Positions 6,829-12,983 of a stretch of 42,324 nucleotides of DNA are shown piece after piece; within the stretch, counting starts at the first letter, position 1, and every line of letters begins with the position of its first letter. The notes under the pieces are model-generated. The model saw only the letters and a program-made list of their open reading frames with translations, had not been told where the DNA came from and searched no databases. The translations under genes were made by a program, and so were the position numbers. Source of the stretch: an uncultured Faecalibacterium sp. (GTDB lineage Bacteria; Bacillota; Clostridia; Oscillospirales; Ruminococcaceae); assembly GCA_900539945.1 (NCBI GenBank), contig UQDV01000019.1, forward strand, positions 1 through 42,324, in the 5' to 3' direction.

Positions 6829-6981
6829 CTGTGCAGATTTTGCATAGTGTAGGGCCTTTATGTATGCAGATTTTGCATAGTGCAAGGCTGTTTTCACGGG
6901 AGACACTGTGCAATTTTTGCATAGTGAGATAACGATGCTACGTTGTTTCTCATTTTGATGCACTATGCAGATTTTGCACAC
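6829..6981. repeat. Four phased dyad repeats (candidate origin or operator array)
   Basis: Four imperfect palindromes of the form TATGCA-N5-TGCATA within a 249-base gene-free gap. Core 13-mers lie at 6832-6844, 6865-6877, 6909-6921 and 6966-6978; three are TGCAGATTTTGCA and one is TGCAATTTTTGCA. The first three are followed by TAGTG. Centre distances are 33, 44 and 57 bases, the first two being whole multiples of 11. An A+T-rich stretch (about 6978-7005) follows. They lie between the winged-helix gene and the 110-aa gene, which fits a satellite replication origin with iterons, or a cooperative operator. Confidence 0.65.
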
Positions 6982-7014
6982 ATATACAATATATTGCCAT
7001 ATCCTCCCGAAAAT

Positions 7015-7365
7015 TTAAGGCGGTTCTAACCATTGAAAAGAAAACCGGTAGTCGTTTGGTTGCCGGGCGCATTTTCCGCTCTTGATACACTCAATAAACC
7101 CGGCGGCTTCCAGTTCTTTCAAGTAGTTCCAACCTGTTCGTTTGGAGATTCCTAGTGCCTCCATTTTTGATACCGGAAACTGAAAAGAGCGTTGCCCGCC
7201 TGATTCATTTGCCGCGAGAATGTAGAAATATCTGGCCCCCACGGATAAAGCAGTAAAACGCCTATCAAATAGCAGCGTGTTACCAACCTGCACAAAGCGT
7301 TTTTCTTTTTGATCTGGTGACGCGGTGAGCCAGCGGGGCAACTCTCCTTTGCTCTTACGTCCCAT
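7015..7365 (-). CDS. Winged-helix protein, candidate replication initiator or regulator
   Basis: 116 aa. It opens with a basic segment ('MGRKSKGELPRWLTASPDQKEKRF'), then 'FTALSVGARYFYILAANESGG...FPVSKMEALGISKRTGWNYLKELEAAGFI', a winged helix-turn-helix similar in style to the N-terminal domain of plasmid and phage replication initiators. No helicase or primase domain follows, so if it is the initiator it relies on host functions. The stop is only 30 bases from the dyad repeats, the expected place for its binding sites. Start is 6 bases after the upstream gene's stop, with a weak ribosome site. Confidence 0.6.
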   Translation of the reverse strand: MGRKSKGELPRWLTASPDQKEKRFVQVGNTLLFDRRFTALSVGARYFYILAANESGGQRSFQFPVSKMEALGISKRTGWNYLKELEAAGFIECIKSGKCARQPNDYRFSFQWLEPP

Positions 7366-7371
7366 TCTGCT

Positions 7372-7584
7372 TTACCCGTGACGGCTTTCCAGCTCCGCCG
7401 GGTCGTCACCTTCGTTGAAGTAGGCGGCGAGGCTGTCCAAATTGACCAACCAGCGGTTGCCAACACAGACAAAGCGCACCTTGCCAGCGCGGCAGAGATT
7501 CCGCAAGAAGTATTCAGAGATGCCGAACTTGGCGGCAGCGTCCTTCACTGTTGCCATAGTCGGATATTGCACCGCATTATTCAT
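7372..7584 (-). CDS. Excisionase-type helix-turn-helix protein (70 aa)
   Basis: 70 aa. 'ATVKDAAAKFGISEYFLRNLCRAGKVRFVCVGNRWLVNLDSLAAYFN' is the MerR/excisionase-type winged helix used for DNA bending in excision and for regulation. The ATG at 7582-7584 is preferred over GTG nine bases upstream, because GGAGG lies 8 bases before it. It overlaps the end of the preceding gene by 8 bases. One of two such proteins in a row; either could be the true excisionase. Confidence 0.7.
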   Translation of the reverse strand: MNNAVQYPTMATVKDAAAKFGISEYFLRNLCRAGKVRFVCVGNRWLVNLDSLAAYFNEGDDPAELESRHG

Positions 7585-7783
7585 TGCGTTCACCTCCGTT
7601 TAGCTGCTTTTTGCTTTCTCGGTCAAGTTCTTCATTCAGAAGCGGAACATTGACCAAAAATTTCTTTCCGCACCAAATGCCGGGAATCTTTCCCTGTTTG
7701 TGCATTTTTCTAAGCCTCGACTCTGTCAAGAAACCACTCTCGGCCAGTTTTCGTATCGGCACAAACTTTTCTGCTTCAGTCAA
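7577..7783 (-). CDS. Excisionase-like small DNA-binding protein (68 aa), TTG start
   Basis: 68 aa, 'FVPIRKLAESGFLTESRLRKMHKQGKIPGIWCGKKFLVNVPLLNEELDRES', a MerR-like helix-turn-helix with a basic recognition region. The start is TTG, ten bases after GGAG; a nearer ATG is out of frame. It is the first gene of the leftward element transcript, directly facing the XRE regulator across a 150-base control region, the position of the excisionase or first early gene in phage-inducible islands. Confidence 0.65.
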   Translation of the reverse strand: MTEAEKFVPIRKLAESGFLTESRLRKMHKQGKIPGIWCGKKFLVNVPLLNEELDRESKKQLNGGERNE

Positions 7784-7933
7784 TTTTTATCATCTCCTGT
7801 TGTTGATTTTTGTTTTGTGCTATGCTATTATTGTGTCACGGAATGTTAATTTTGTAAACATTCAAAATTTTGCTTGATTGATTTATCAACATAAAGTTTT
7901 CTTTTCAAAATAACAAGAATGTGGTGACTAATC
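7784..7933. promoter_or_regulatory. Divergent control region with 23-bp dyad operator
   Basis: A+T-rich region between the leftward excisionase-like genes and the rightward XRE gene. It contains a perfect dyad, GAATGTT (7841-7847) / AACATTC (7857-7863), with a 9-base centre, and a wider pair GTTGAT (7802-7807) / ATCAAC (7885-7890). This is the expected switch between repressed and induced states. The -35/-10 boxes could not be assigned with confidence. Confidence 0.6.
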
Positions 7934-8434
7934 ATGCAGAACAATGTTGATTCCTCCGAACTGAACAAAAAACGCGGCAAACGTCTCAAACAAGCAATAA
8001 TTTCAACAGGGATTCCACAGTACAAAATTGCTGAAGACTTTGCCCATGTGACACCCGGTCACCTTTCGTCGGTGGTCAGGGGAGGGCGGAAACTTACAGA
8101 ACAGCTTGCCGCATTGGTGGCAGATGCGGCAGGCGTTCGCAAAGAATGGCTATTGTGTGAGGATGATTTCCGAACAGAGGCGGAGAAAGAAGAAGCAGAG
8201 AAAAGCGAGATTCTCCGCCCGGATGGACCTACCATGACGGCTGTTCTGTTGCGAAAGATTCTTGACCGAATGGTCAGCAATGCCGCCAAAGAATATGGAT
8301 TGCCTCCTGAAAAAATCTCAGAAAACCGCCGCGCGGGCGTTTTTGTTGAGGTCGGCCATTATGCAGATTACTTGATTGAACAGACAATAATAGAGGTTTC
8401 CAAAAATGGCTCAGATTGTGAAGCGAAAGAATAA
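7934..8434 (+). CDS. XRE-type helix-turn-helix regulator of the element
   Basis: 166 aa. Residues 10-70 ('KKRGKRLKQAIISTGIPQYKIAEDFAHVTPGHLSSVVRGGRKLTEQLAALVADAAGV') form an XRE helix-turn-helix. The C-terminal part is helical and acidic and lacks a LexA-like protease motif, so SOS self-cleavage is unlikely. In phage-inducible islands the repressor (Stl) at this position is released by a helper-phage protein; the parallel is inference. The last 29 bases overlap the integrase start in another frame, so repressor and integrase are translationally linked. Probable operator: 7841-7863. Confidence 0.75.
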   Translation: MQNNVDSSELNKKRGKRLKQAIISTGIPQYKIAEDFAHVTPGHLSSVVRGGRKLTEQLAALVADAAGVRKEWLLCEDDFRTEAEKEEAEKSEILRPDGPTMTAVLLRKILDRMVSNAAKEYGLPPEKISENRRAGVFVEVGHYADYLIEQTIIEVSKNGSDCEAKE

Positions 8435-9836
8435 AAACGGCTCCACTTCCTACCTGTTCCGGGTGTCTACCGGGTATGATCGGAACGGCAAACAGGTCAC
8501 AACGTCCCGCACCTTTACCCCTCCGCCCACCTTGACCGGGCGCAAGCTGGAAAAGGAAGTGCGCCGCCGGGCAGATGAGTTTGAACAGGAAGTGCATAAC
8601 GGTCTTGCTCTCGATGCAGATATGAAGCTGGATGACCTGATAGACCGCTGGTTTTCGGAGTACATCGACAAGAAGTGTAAGCCCAAAACCGGGGTGGAAT
8701 ATCGGTATCTTAGGCCGCGTATCTCTGCGGCGCTGGGCCACATGAGGGTAAACCAGATAAGGCCCTCGCACCTGATGGCCTTTTATTCCAGTCTGGAAGA
8801 GGCAGGAGCGCGGCGGGACTCTGTATATCTGGCAACGCCTGCTCTCCTCAAAGAGCTGCCACGCGGTAAGCGGCAGGATACCGCAAAGGCTGCGGGCGTA
8901 GGCGGGCGCACAATGACCTGTGTTTGCAACGGAGCGCCGGTAAGCCGGGCCTCAGCTGAGAAGGTAGCCCGTGCCGCTGGGGTGATCTTTTCCAAAGCAT
9001 TCACCGAACAGGCCAAAGAGGGCGGCAAGCTCAACGGGAACACAGTGCAGCACTATCACCGGATGTTGTCCAGCGTCTTCACAAAGGCTGTGCAATGGGG
9101 TATTGTGGAGGATAACCCGGTAAAGCGGGCGGAACCGCCAAAGGGAGAAGCTGTTGAAGTGTCCTATCTGGAAGAGGCCGACGCCGCGCGGCTGCTGGCT
9201 GCGCTGCATGATGTTCCGCCACAGTACAGCGCTATGGTGCAGCTTGGTTTGTTCACAGGGATGCGCCGGGGCGAGATTTGCGGTCTGCGTTGGTCAGATA
9301 TTGATTTCAATGCCTCCACCATCTCCGTAAACCGCACAGTGGAATACATCCCGCATGAGGGGCTTATCTTCACCGCACCAAAAACCAAAGCATCAAACCG
9401 CACCTTCAAGGTGGGCGCAAACTGTATGGATATGCTGAGGGAGTACCAGCTCTATCAAAAGGCGGAACGGCTGCGCGTTGGGTCAGCGTGGGCGCGTAAT
9501 GTGCAGGTGGAGAACGGAAAGACGGTGCAAAATGACCTGTTGTTTACCAGCTGGGACGGAACACCCTTTGATCTGGAAAGATTGACAACATGGTTCCCGC
9601 ACTTCCTGCGGTCGCATGATCTCCCGGCGGTGCACTTCCACAGCCTGCGGCACACTTACGCAAGCCTGATGATAGCCGCCCATGTTCCCATCACAACGGT
9701 TTCGGGCCGTCTGGGCCACGCTCAGACCTCCACCACCACGGATATTTACGCGGGGTTCATCCGTACAGCAGACGCGGCAGCGTCGGACGCAATGGAAATT
9801 GTTTTTGACAACATCCGCGAAAAGAGCCGGGCATAA
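8406..9836 (+). CDS. int: Tyrosine-recombinase integrase with embedded helix-turn-helix
   Basis: 476 aa, longer than a typical phage integrase (about 380-400). Catalytic residues are present: R287 (GMRRGE), K326/K328, H412-x-x-R415 (HSLRH), H438 (LGH) and Y448 (DIYAGF). The N-terminus is an arm-binding-type domain and residues 75-135 start the core-binding domain. Residues about 143-200 are an insertion that itself looks like a LacI/XRE helix-turn-helix ('TAKAAGVGGRTMTCVCNG...VSRASAEKVARAAGV'); the core domain resumes at 'GNTVQHYHRMLSSVF'. It integrates the element at tRNA-Pro. GAGG precedes ATG by about 9 bases. Last gene before the right attachment site. Confidence 0.92.
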   Translation: MAQIVKRKNKNGSTSYLFRVSTGYDRNGKQVTTSRTFTPPPTLTGRKLEKEVRRRADEFEQEVHNGLALDADMKLDDLIDRWFSEYIDKKCKPKTGVEYRYLRPRISAALGHMRVNQIRPSHLMAFYSSLEEAGARRDSVYLATPALLKELPRGKRQDTAKAAGVGGRTMTCVCNGAPVSRASAEKVARAAGVIFSKAFTEQAKEGGKLNGNTVQHYHRMLSSVFTKAVQWGIVEDNPVKRAEPPKGEAVEVSYLEEADAARLLAALHDVPPQYSAMVQLGLFTGMRRGEICGLRWSDIDFNASTISVNRTVEYIPHEGLIFTAPKTKASNRTFKVGANCMDMLREYQLYQKAERLRVGSAWARNVQVENGKTVQNDLLFTSWDGTPFDLERLTTWFPHFLRSHDLPAVHFHSLRHTYASLMIAAHVPITTVSGRLGHAQTSTTTDIYAGFIRTADAAASDAMEIVFDNIREKSRA

Positions 9837-10019
9837 AAAGAGCGGGCAAAGGCCGCTATATAACCCCTGTCCGCTTTATCGTATCGCTGTTTTGTGCGTT
9901 ATTTGTGCGTTATTTATCCGAAATGAAACAAAACCAAAGAAAACCGTTTAGAAATAATATAACGATGATTCAATATAAATTAAGACGATTTGCAACCATT
10001 CAATCCGATTTTGGGCATA
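9837..10019. other. Right end of the element, non-coding
   Basis: 183 bases after the integrase stop without a gene. They hold the right copy of the tandem TTTGTGCGTTA repeat and A+T-rich sequence leading to the right attachment core. Confidence 0.6.
9891..9914 (+). repeat. Right copy of integrase arm-site-like repeat
   Basis: Exact 24-bp match to 3920-3943, two tandem 11-bp units TTTGTGCGTTA plus TT, in direct orientation, 106 bases before the right attachment core. Confidence 0.65.
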
Positions 10020-10061
10020 TTTGGGAGCAGGAGGCCGCGAGTTCGAGTCTCGCCACTCCGA
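10020..10061 (+). repeat. Right attachment site repeat (tRNA-Pro 3' half)
   Basis: Exact 42-bp copy of 3794-3835; not a functional tRNA, because the 5' half is missing. It is the original 3' end of tRNA-Pro if the island reconstituted the tRNA on integration. Confidence 0.9.
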
Positions 10062-10069
10062 CCACGAGA

Positions 10070-10112
10070 AAAGCCGCCCGGAAGCGTCTGAGAACGTTTC
10101 CGGGCGGCTTTC
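10070..10112. terminator. Displaced native tRNA-Pro terminator / kdu operon terminator
   Basis: 12-bp stem AAGCCGCCCGGA / TCCGGGCGGCTT flanked by A and T runs, 9 bases after the right attachment core. Before integration it would have followed tRNA-Pro; on the minus strand it ends the kdu operon. Confidence 0.8.
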
Positions 10113-10134
10113 TGTTTGTTTTAAAGGACGGGGT

Positions 10135-10935
10135 TTACTTGGGCTGACGGCCGATGTAAGCCAGGATGCCGCCGTCGGCGTACAGGATCTGGCCGTTGAC
10201 GAAGTCAGAAGCATGGCTGGCCAGGAACACGCAGGGGCCCACCATATCCTCCGGGTCACCCCAGCGGCCGGCCGGGGTCTTGGCGCAGATAAAGGTGTCG
10301 AAGGGGTGGCGGCTGCCGTCCGGCTGGGTCTCGCGCAGGGGAGCGGTCTGGGCGGTGGCAATGTAGCCGGGGCCCATGCCGTTGCACTGGATGTTGTACT
10401 CGCCGTACTCGGAAGCGATGTTGCGGGTGAGCATCTTCAGAGCGCCCTTGGCGGAAGCATAGGCAGACACGGTCTCGCGGCCCAGCTCGCTCATCATGGA
10501 GCAGATGTTGATGATCTTGCCCTCGCGCTTGGCGATCATGTCGGGCAGAACGGCCTTGGAGCAGTTGAAGGCACCGCCCACATGCACGTCGATGACCCGC
10601 ATGAAATCAGTGTGGCTCATCTCGATCATGGGGATGCGCTTCATCAGGCCGGCGTTGTTCACCAGGATGTCCACGGGGCCGACGTCGGCCTTGATCTGGG
10701 CGATCATGGCATTCACAGCGGCCTCATCGGTCACGTCGGCCACATAGCCGTGGGCGTCGATGCCGGCAGCCTTGTAAGCGGCCAGGCCCTTTTCCAGGCT
10801 GCCCTCGTTGGAGCAGTTGAAGCAGACGGTGGCACCGCACTTTGCCATGCCCTCGGCAATGGAGAAGCCGATGCCGTGGGCACCGCCGGTGATCAGGGCA
10901 ACTTTGCCCTTCAGGTCAAATGCAGAAAGATCCAT
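10135..10935 (-). CDS. kduD: 2-dehydro-3-deoxy-D-gluconate 5-dehydrogenase (short-chain dehydrogenase)
   Basis: 266 aa short-chain dehydrogenase: Rossmann motif TGGAHGIG (17-24), NNAG (93-96), catalytic S146, Y159 and K163. By sequence alone it could be a gluconate 5-dehydrogenase; lying directly behind kduI it is best read as KduD (EC 1.1.1.127), reducing 2,5-diketo-3-deoxygluconate to KDG in unsaturated pectin breakdown. Ribosome site AAGGAGAA. A terminator-like hairpin lies between kduI and kduD, so expression may be lower than the upstream genes. Last gene of the eda-kdgK-kduI-kduD operon. Confidence 0.85.
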   Translation of the reverse strand: MDLSAFDLKGKVALITGGAHGIGFSIAEGMAKCGATVCFNCSNEGSLEKGLAAYKAAGIDAHGYVADVTDEAAVNAMIAQIKADVGPVDILVNNAGLMKRIPMIEMSHTDFMRVIDVHVGGAFNCSKAVLPDMIAKREGKIINICSMMSELGRETVSAYASAKGALKMLTRNIASEYGEYNIQCNGMGPGYIATAQTAPLRETQPDGSRHPFDTFICAKTPAGRWGDPEDMVGPCVFLASHASDFVNGQILYADGGILAYIGRQPK

Positions 10936-10953
10936 TGTAGTTCTCCTTTTTTG

Positions 10954-10992
10954 AAAAAGCCCCGCACCGGGGATGCCGGATACGGGGCCTTG
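10954..10992 (-). terminator. Hairpin with T run between kduI and kduD (attenuator-like)
   Basis: On the minus strand, GGCCCCG...CGGGGCT followed by TTTTTC, with an inner CCGG-rich arm, ending just before the kduD ribosome site. It may partly terminate or protect the upstream message. Confidence 0.5.
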
Positions 10993-10998
10993 GTTTTA

Positions 10999-11847
10999 TC
11001 AGCGCAGGTCTGTGGTAGCGATGTTGTCCATGTCGTCAAACTCCATGTTCTCACCGCCCATGGCCCAGATGAAGGTATAGTTCGAGGTGCCCACACCGCT
11101 GTGGATGCTCCAGGAGGGGCTGATGACAGCGTCCTCGTTGTGCATCACGATGTGGCGGGTCTGGGTAGGCTCGCCGCACATGTGGAACACGACCTGTCCC
11201 TCCGGCACTTCAAAGTAGGTGTAGATCTCCATGCGCCGTTCATGGGTGTGGCTGGGCATGGTGTTCCAGTTGGAACCCGGGTCCAGTGCGGTCATGCCCA
11301 TGCTCAGCTGGCAGGTCTTCAGCACATCCGGATGGATGAACTGGTTGATCGTGCGCTTGTTGCAGGTCTCCACGCTGCCCAGAGGCCGATGGTTGGCATC
11401 GGCCATCTTGATCAGACGGGTCTCGTAGGCGCAGTGTGCCGGAGCCGACACCATGTAGAACTTGGCGGGGTGCTCCGGGTCGGCGGAAGCAAAGGTCACT
11501 TCCTTGGTGCCCTGGGTGATGTACAGGCAGTCCTTATAGCCCAGCTCGTACTTCACGCCGTCGGCCACCACGATGCCGGTGGAGTCCTTACCGATGTTGA
11601 ACATGCCGATCTCGCGGCGCTCCAGGAAGTAGTGGGTGCCAAAGTTGGCCCACACGTCGATGCCCTTGTCGATGGACACGGTCTCGTGCACCGGCATGCA
11701 GCCCAGGGTGACCATACGGTCCACATGGCTGTACACGGCCACGACCTCATCTGCCTTGTACAGGCCGGTGATGAGCATCTCATCGCGCATCTCCTCGGTG
11801 GTGTAGCGCTTGAAATCCTTCTGGTTGCAGGAGTAGCGGATATCCAT
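10999..11847 (-). CDS. kduI: 4-deoxy-L-threo-5-hexosulose-uronate ketol-isomerase
   Basis: 282 aa, usual KduI length. It converts 4-deoxy-L-threo-5-hexosulose uronate, released from unsaturated galacturonides, to 2,5-diketo-3-deoxygluconate (EC 5.3.1.17). Cupin-type protein with the zinc site in 'MPSHTHERRMEIYTYFE' (H200, H202, E207). N-terminus 'MDIRYSCNQKDFKRYTTEEMRD' is typical of the family. Ribosome site AAGGGAG. Its presence implies that pectate or rhamnogalacturonan lyase products enter this cell; no lyase is in the window. Confidence 0.95.
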   Translation of the reverse strand: MDIRYSCNQKDFKRYTTEEMRDEMLITGLYKADEVVAVYSHVDRMVTLGCMPVHETVSIDKGIDVWANFGTHYFLERREIGMFNIGKDSTGIVVADGVKYELGYKDCLYITQGTKEVTFASADPEHPAKFYMVSAPAHCAYETRLIKMADANHRPLGSVETCNKRTINQFIHPDVLKTCQLSMGMTALDPGSNWNTMPSHTHERRMEIYTYFEVPEGQVVFHMCGEPTQTRHIVMHNEDAVISPSWSIHSGVGTSNYTFIWAMGGENMEFDDMDNIATTDLR

Positions 11848-11865
11848 GCGGGATCTCCCTTCTGC

Positions 11866-12891
11866 TTAGCGCTGGATGCGGCCGGAACCGTCGCCGCCAG
11901 CCAGCTTCTCGACCTCGGACACGGTCATCATGTTGTAGTCGCCCTCGATGGAGTGCTTCAGAGCAGAAGCAGCCACAGCGAACTCAACAGCCTCCTGGGT
12001 GCTCTTGCCGGTCAGCAGGCTGTAGATCAGGCCGCCGCCGAAGGAGTCACCGCCGCCCACACGGTCGATGATGTGCAGGTCGTACTTCTTGGAGAAGCAG
12101 TACTCATTGGAAGCAACGTCGTACAGCATTGCGCTCCAGCCGTTGTCGAATGCACTGTGGCTCTCACGCAGGGTGATAGCCACCTTCTCGAAGTGGAACT
12201 TGTCAGCCAGCTGCTTAGCAACGCTCTTGTAGCCCTCAGCGTTCAGCTTGCCGCCGTAGATGTCGGTAGCCTCAGCCTCGATGCCGAACACGTCCTTAGC
12301 ATCCTCCTCGTTGGAGATGCAGACGTCCACGTACTGGCACAGGTCGGTCATAGCGGCACGAGCCTGCTCACGGGTCCACAGCTTGCCGCGGTAGTTCAGG
12401 TCGCAGCTGATCTTCACGCCGTGAGCCTTAGCAGCCTTGCAAGCCTGGCGGCAGATCTCAACAACGTTCTCGCCCAGAGCAGGGGTGATGCCGGTGAAGT
12501 GGAACCAGTCCACGCCCTCGAAGATCTTGTCCCAATCGAAGTCGGAGGGCTGAGCCAGCTGGATGGCGCTGTTGGCGCGGTCGTAGATGCAGACGGAACC
12601 ACGCTGAGAAGCGCCCTTCTCGTTGTAGTAGATACCAACGCGATCGCCGCCGCGGGTGATCATGCTGGTGTCAACGCCGTAGCGGCGCAGGCTGTTGACA
12701 GCGGCCTGACCGATGGCGTGAGCGGGCAGCTTGGTGACGAAAGCTGCGTCCAGGCCGTAGTTAGCCAGAGAAACAGCAACGTTGGCCTCGCCGCCGCCGA
12801 AGGTGAACTCCAGGCTGTTAGCCTGAACGAAACGCTCATAGTTGAAGGGCTGCAGACGGACCATCAGCTCGCCAAAAGTAACAACTCTCAT
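11866..12891 (-). CDS. kdgK: 2-keto-3-deoxygluconate kinase (PfkB family)
   Basis: 341 aa PfkB-family sugar kinase: N-terminal 'FGELMVRL', substrate motif 'GGGEANVAVSLANYG' (32-46), and C-terminal 'DRVGGGDSFGGGLIYSL' with catalytic D282. In this operon the substrate is KDG, giving KDPG (EC 2.7.1.45). Ribosome site AAAGGAG. It is separated from the upstream aldolase by 92 bases containing a hairpin. It uniquely joins the kdu and uxa branches, both of which end at KDG. Confidence 0.9.
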   Translation of the reverse strand: MRVVTFGELMVRLQPFNYERFVQANSLEFTFGGGEANVAVSLANYGLDAAFVTKLPAHAIGQAAVNSLRRYGVDTSMITRGGDRVGIYYNEKGASQRGSVCIYDRANSAIQLAQPSDFDWDKIFEGVDWFHFTGITPALGENVVEICRQACKAAKAHGVKISCDLNYRGKLWTREQARAAMTDLCQYVDVCISNEEDAKDVFGIEAEATDIYGGKLNAEGYKSVAKQLADKFHFEKVAITLRESHSAFDNGWSAMLYDVASNEYCFSKKYDLHIIDRVGGGDSFGGGLIYSLLTGKSTQEAVEFAVAASALKHSIEGDYNMMTVSEVEKLAGGDGSGRIQR

Positions 12892-12930
12892 TGGTATTCT
12901 CCTTTAATTTACAGGTGGTTTTAAAATCAT

Positions 12931-12960
12931 CCTGCTGCACCGCTTCCCCGGGGCAGCAGG
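12931..12960 (-). promoter_or_regulatory. Intercistronic hairpin between eda and kdgK
   Basis: 8-bp stem CCTGCTGC / GCAGCAGG with a 14-base GC-rich loop, no immediate T run. More likely an RNA-stability or processing element than a terminator. Confidence 0.4.
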
Positions 12961-12983
12961 GCTTTTACAGAACAGGGATGGGC

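Larger units (their letters stand above)
3794..10061. mobile_element. 6.2-kb integrative element in tRNA-Pro, phage-satellite (PICI-like) architecture
   Basis: Bounded by 42-bp direct repeats of the tRNA-Pro 3' half. Contents: a tyrosine integrase and XRE regulator on the plus strand at the right end. Divergent leftward: two small excisionase-like proteins, a winged-helix protein, a dyad-repeat region, a 110-aa protein and a small terminase subunit. At the left are small unknown genes and a plus-strand RHH/CPCC pair. No capsid, tail, portal, large terminase, relaxase or transfer genes are present. int-repressor / xis-rep-ori-terS is the order known from Gram-positive phage-inducible chromosomal islands; the identification as a satellite is inference. 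A decayed prophage is the main alternative, but no gene here looks broken. Confidence 0.8.

Noticed and set aside
6829..6981. A CRISPR array
   Set aside because: The repeats are short palindromes with unequal spacing and no spacer-like units, and there are no cas genes in the window.
3794..10061. Interpretation of the island as an integrative conjugative or mobilisable element
   Set aside because: No relaxase, coupling protein or origin-of-transfer-like region is seen, while a terminase small subunit is present.
10021..12924. A 967-aa plus-strand open frame across the kduD-kduI-kdgK genes
   Set aside because: It is antisense to three well-recognised enzymes, is rich in His/Val/Gly/Asp as expected from the opposite strand of GC-rich genes, and starts within the displaced tRNA repeat.
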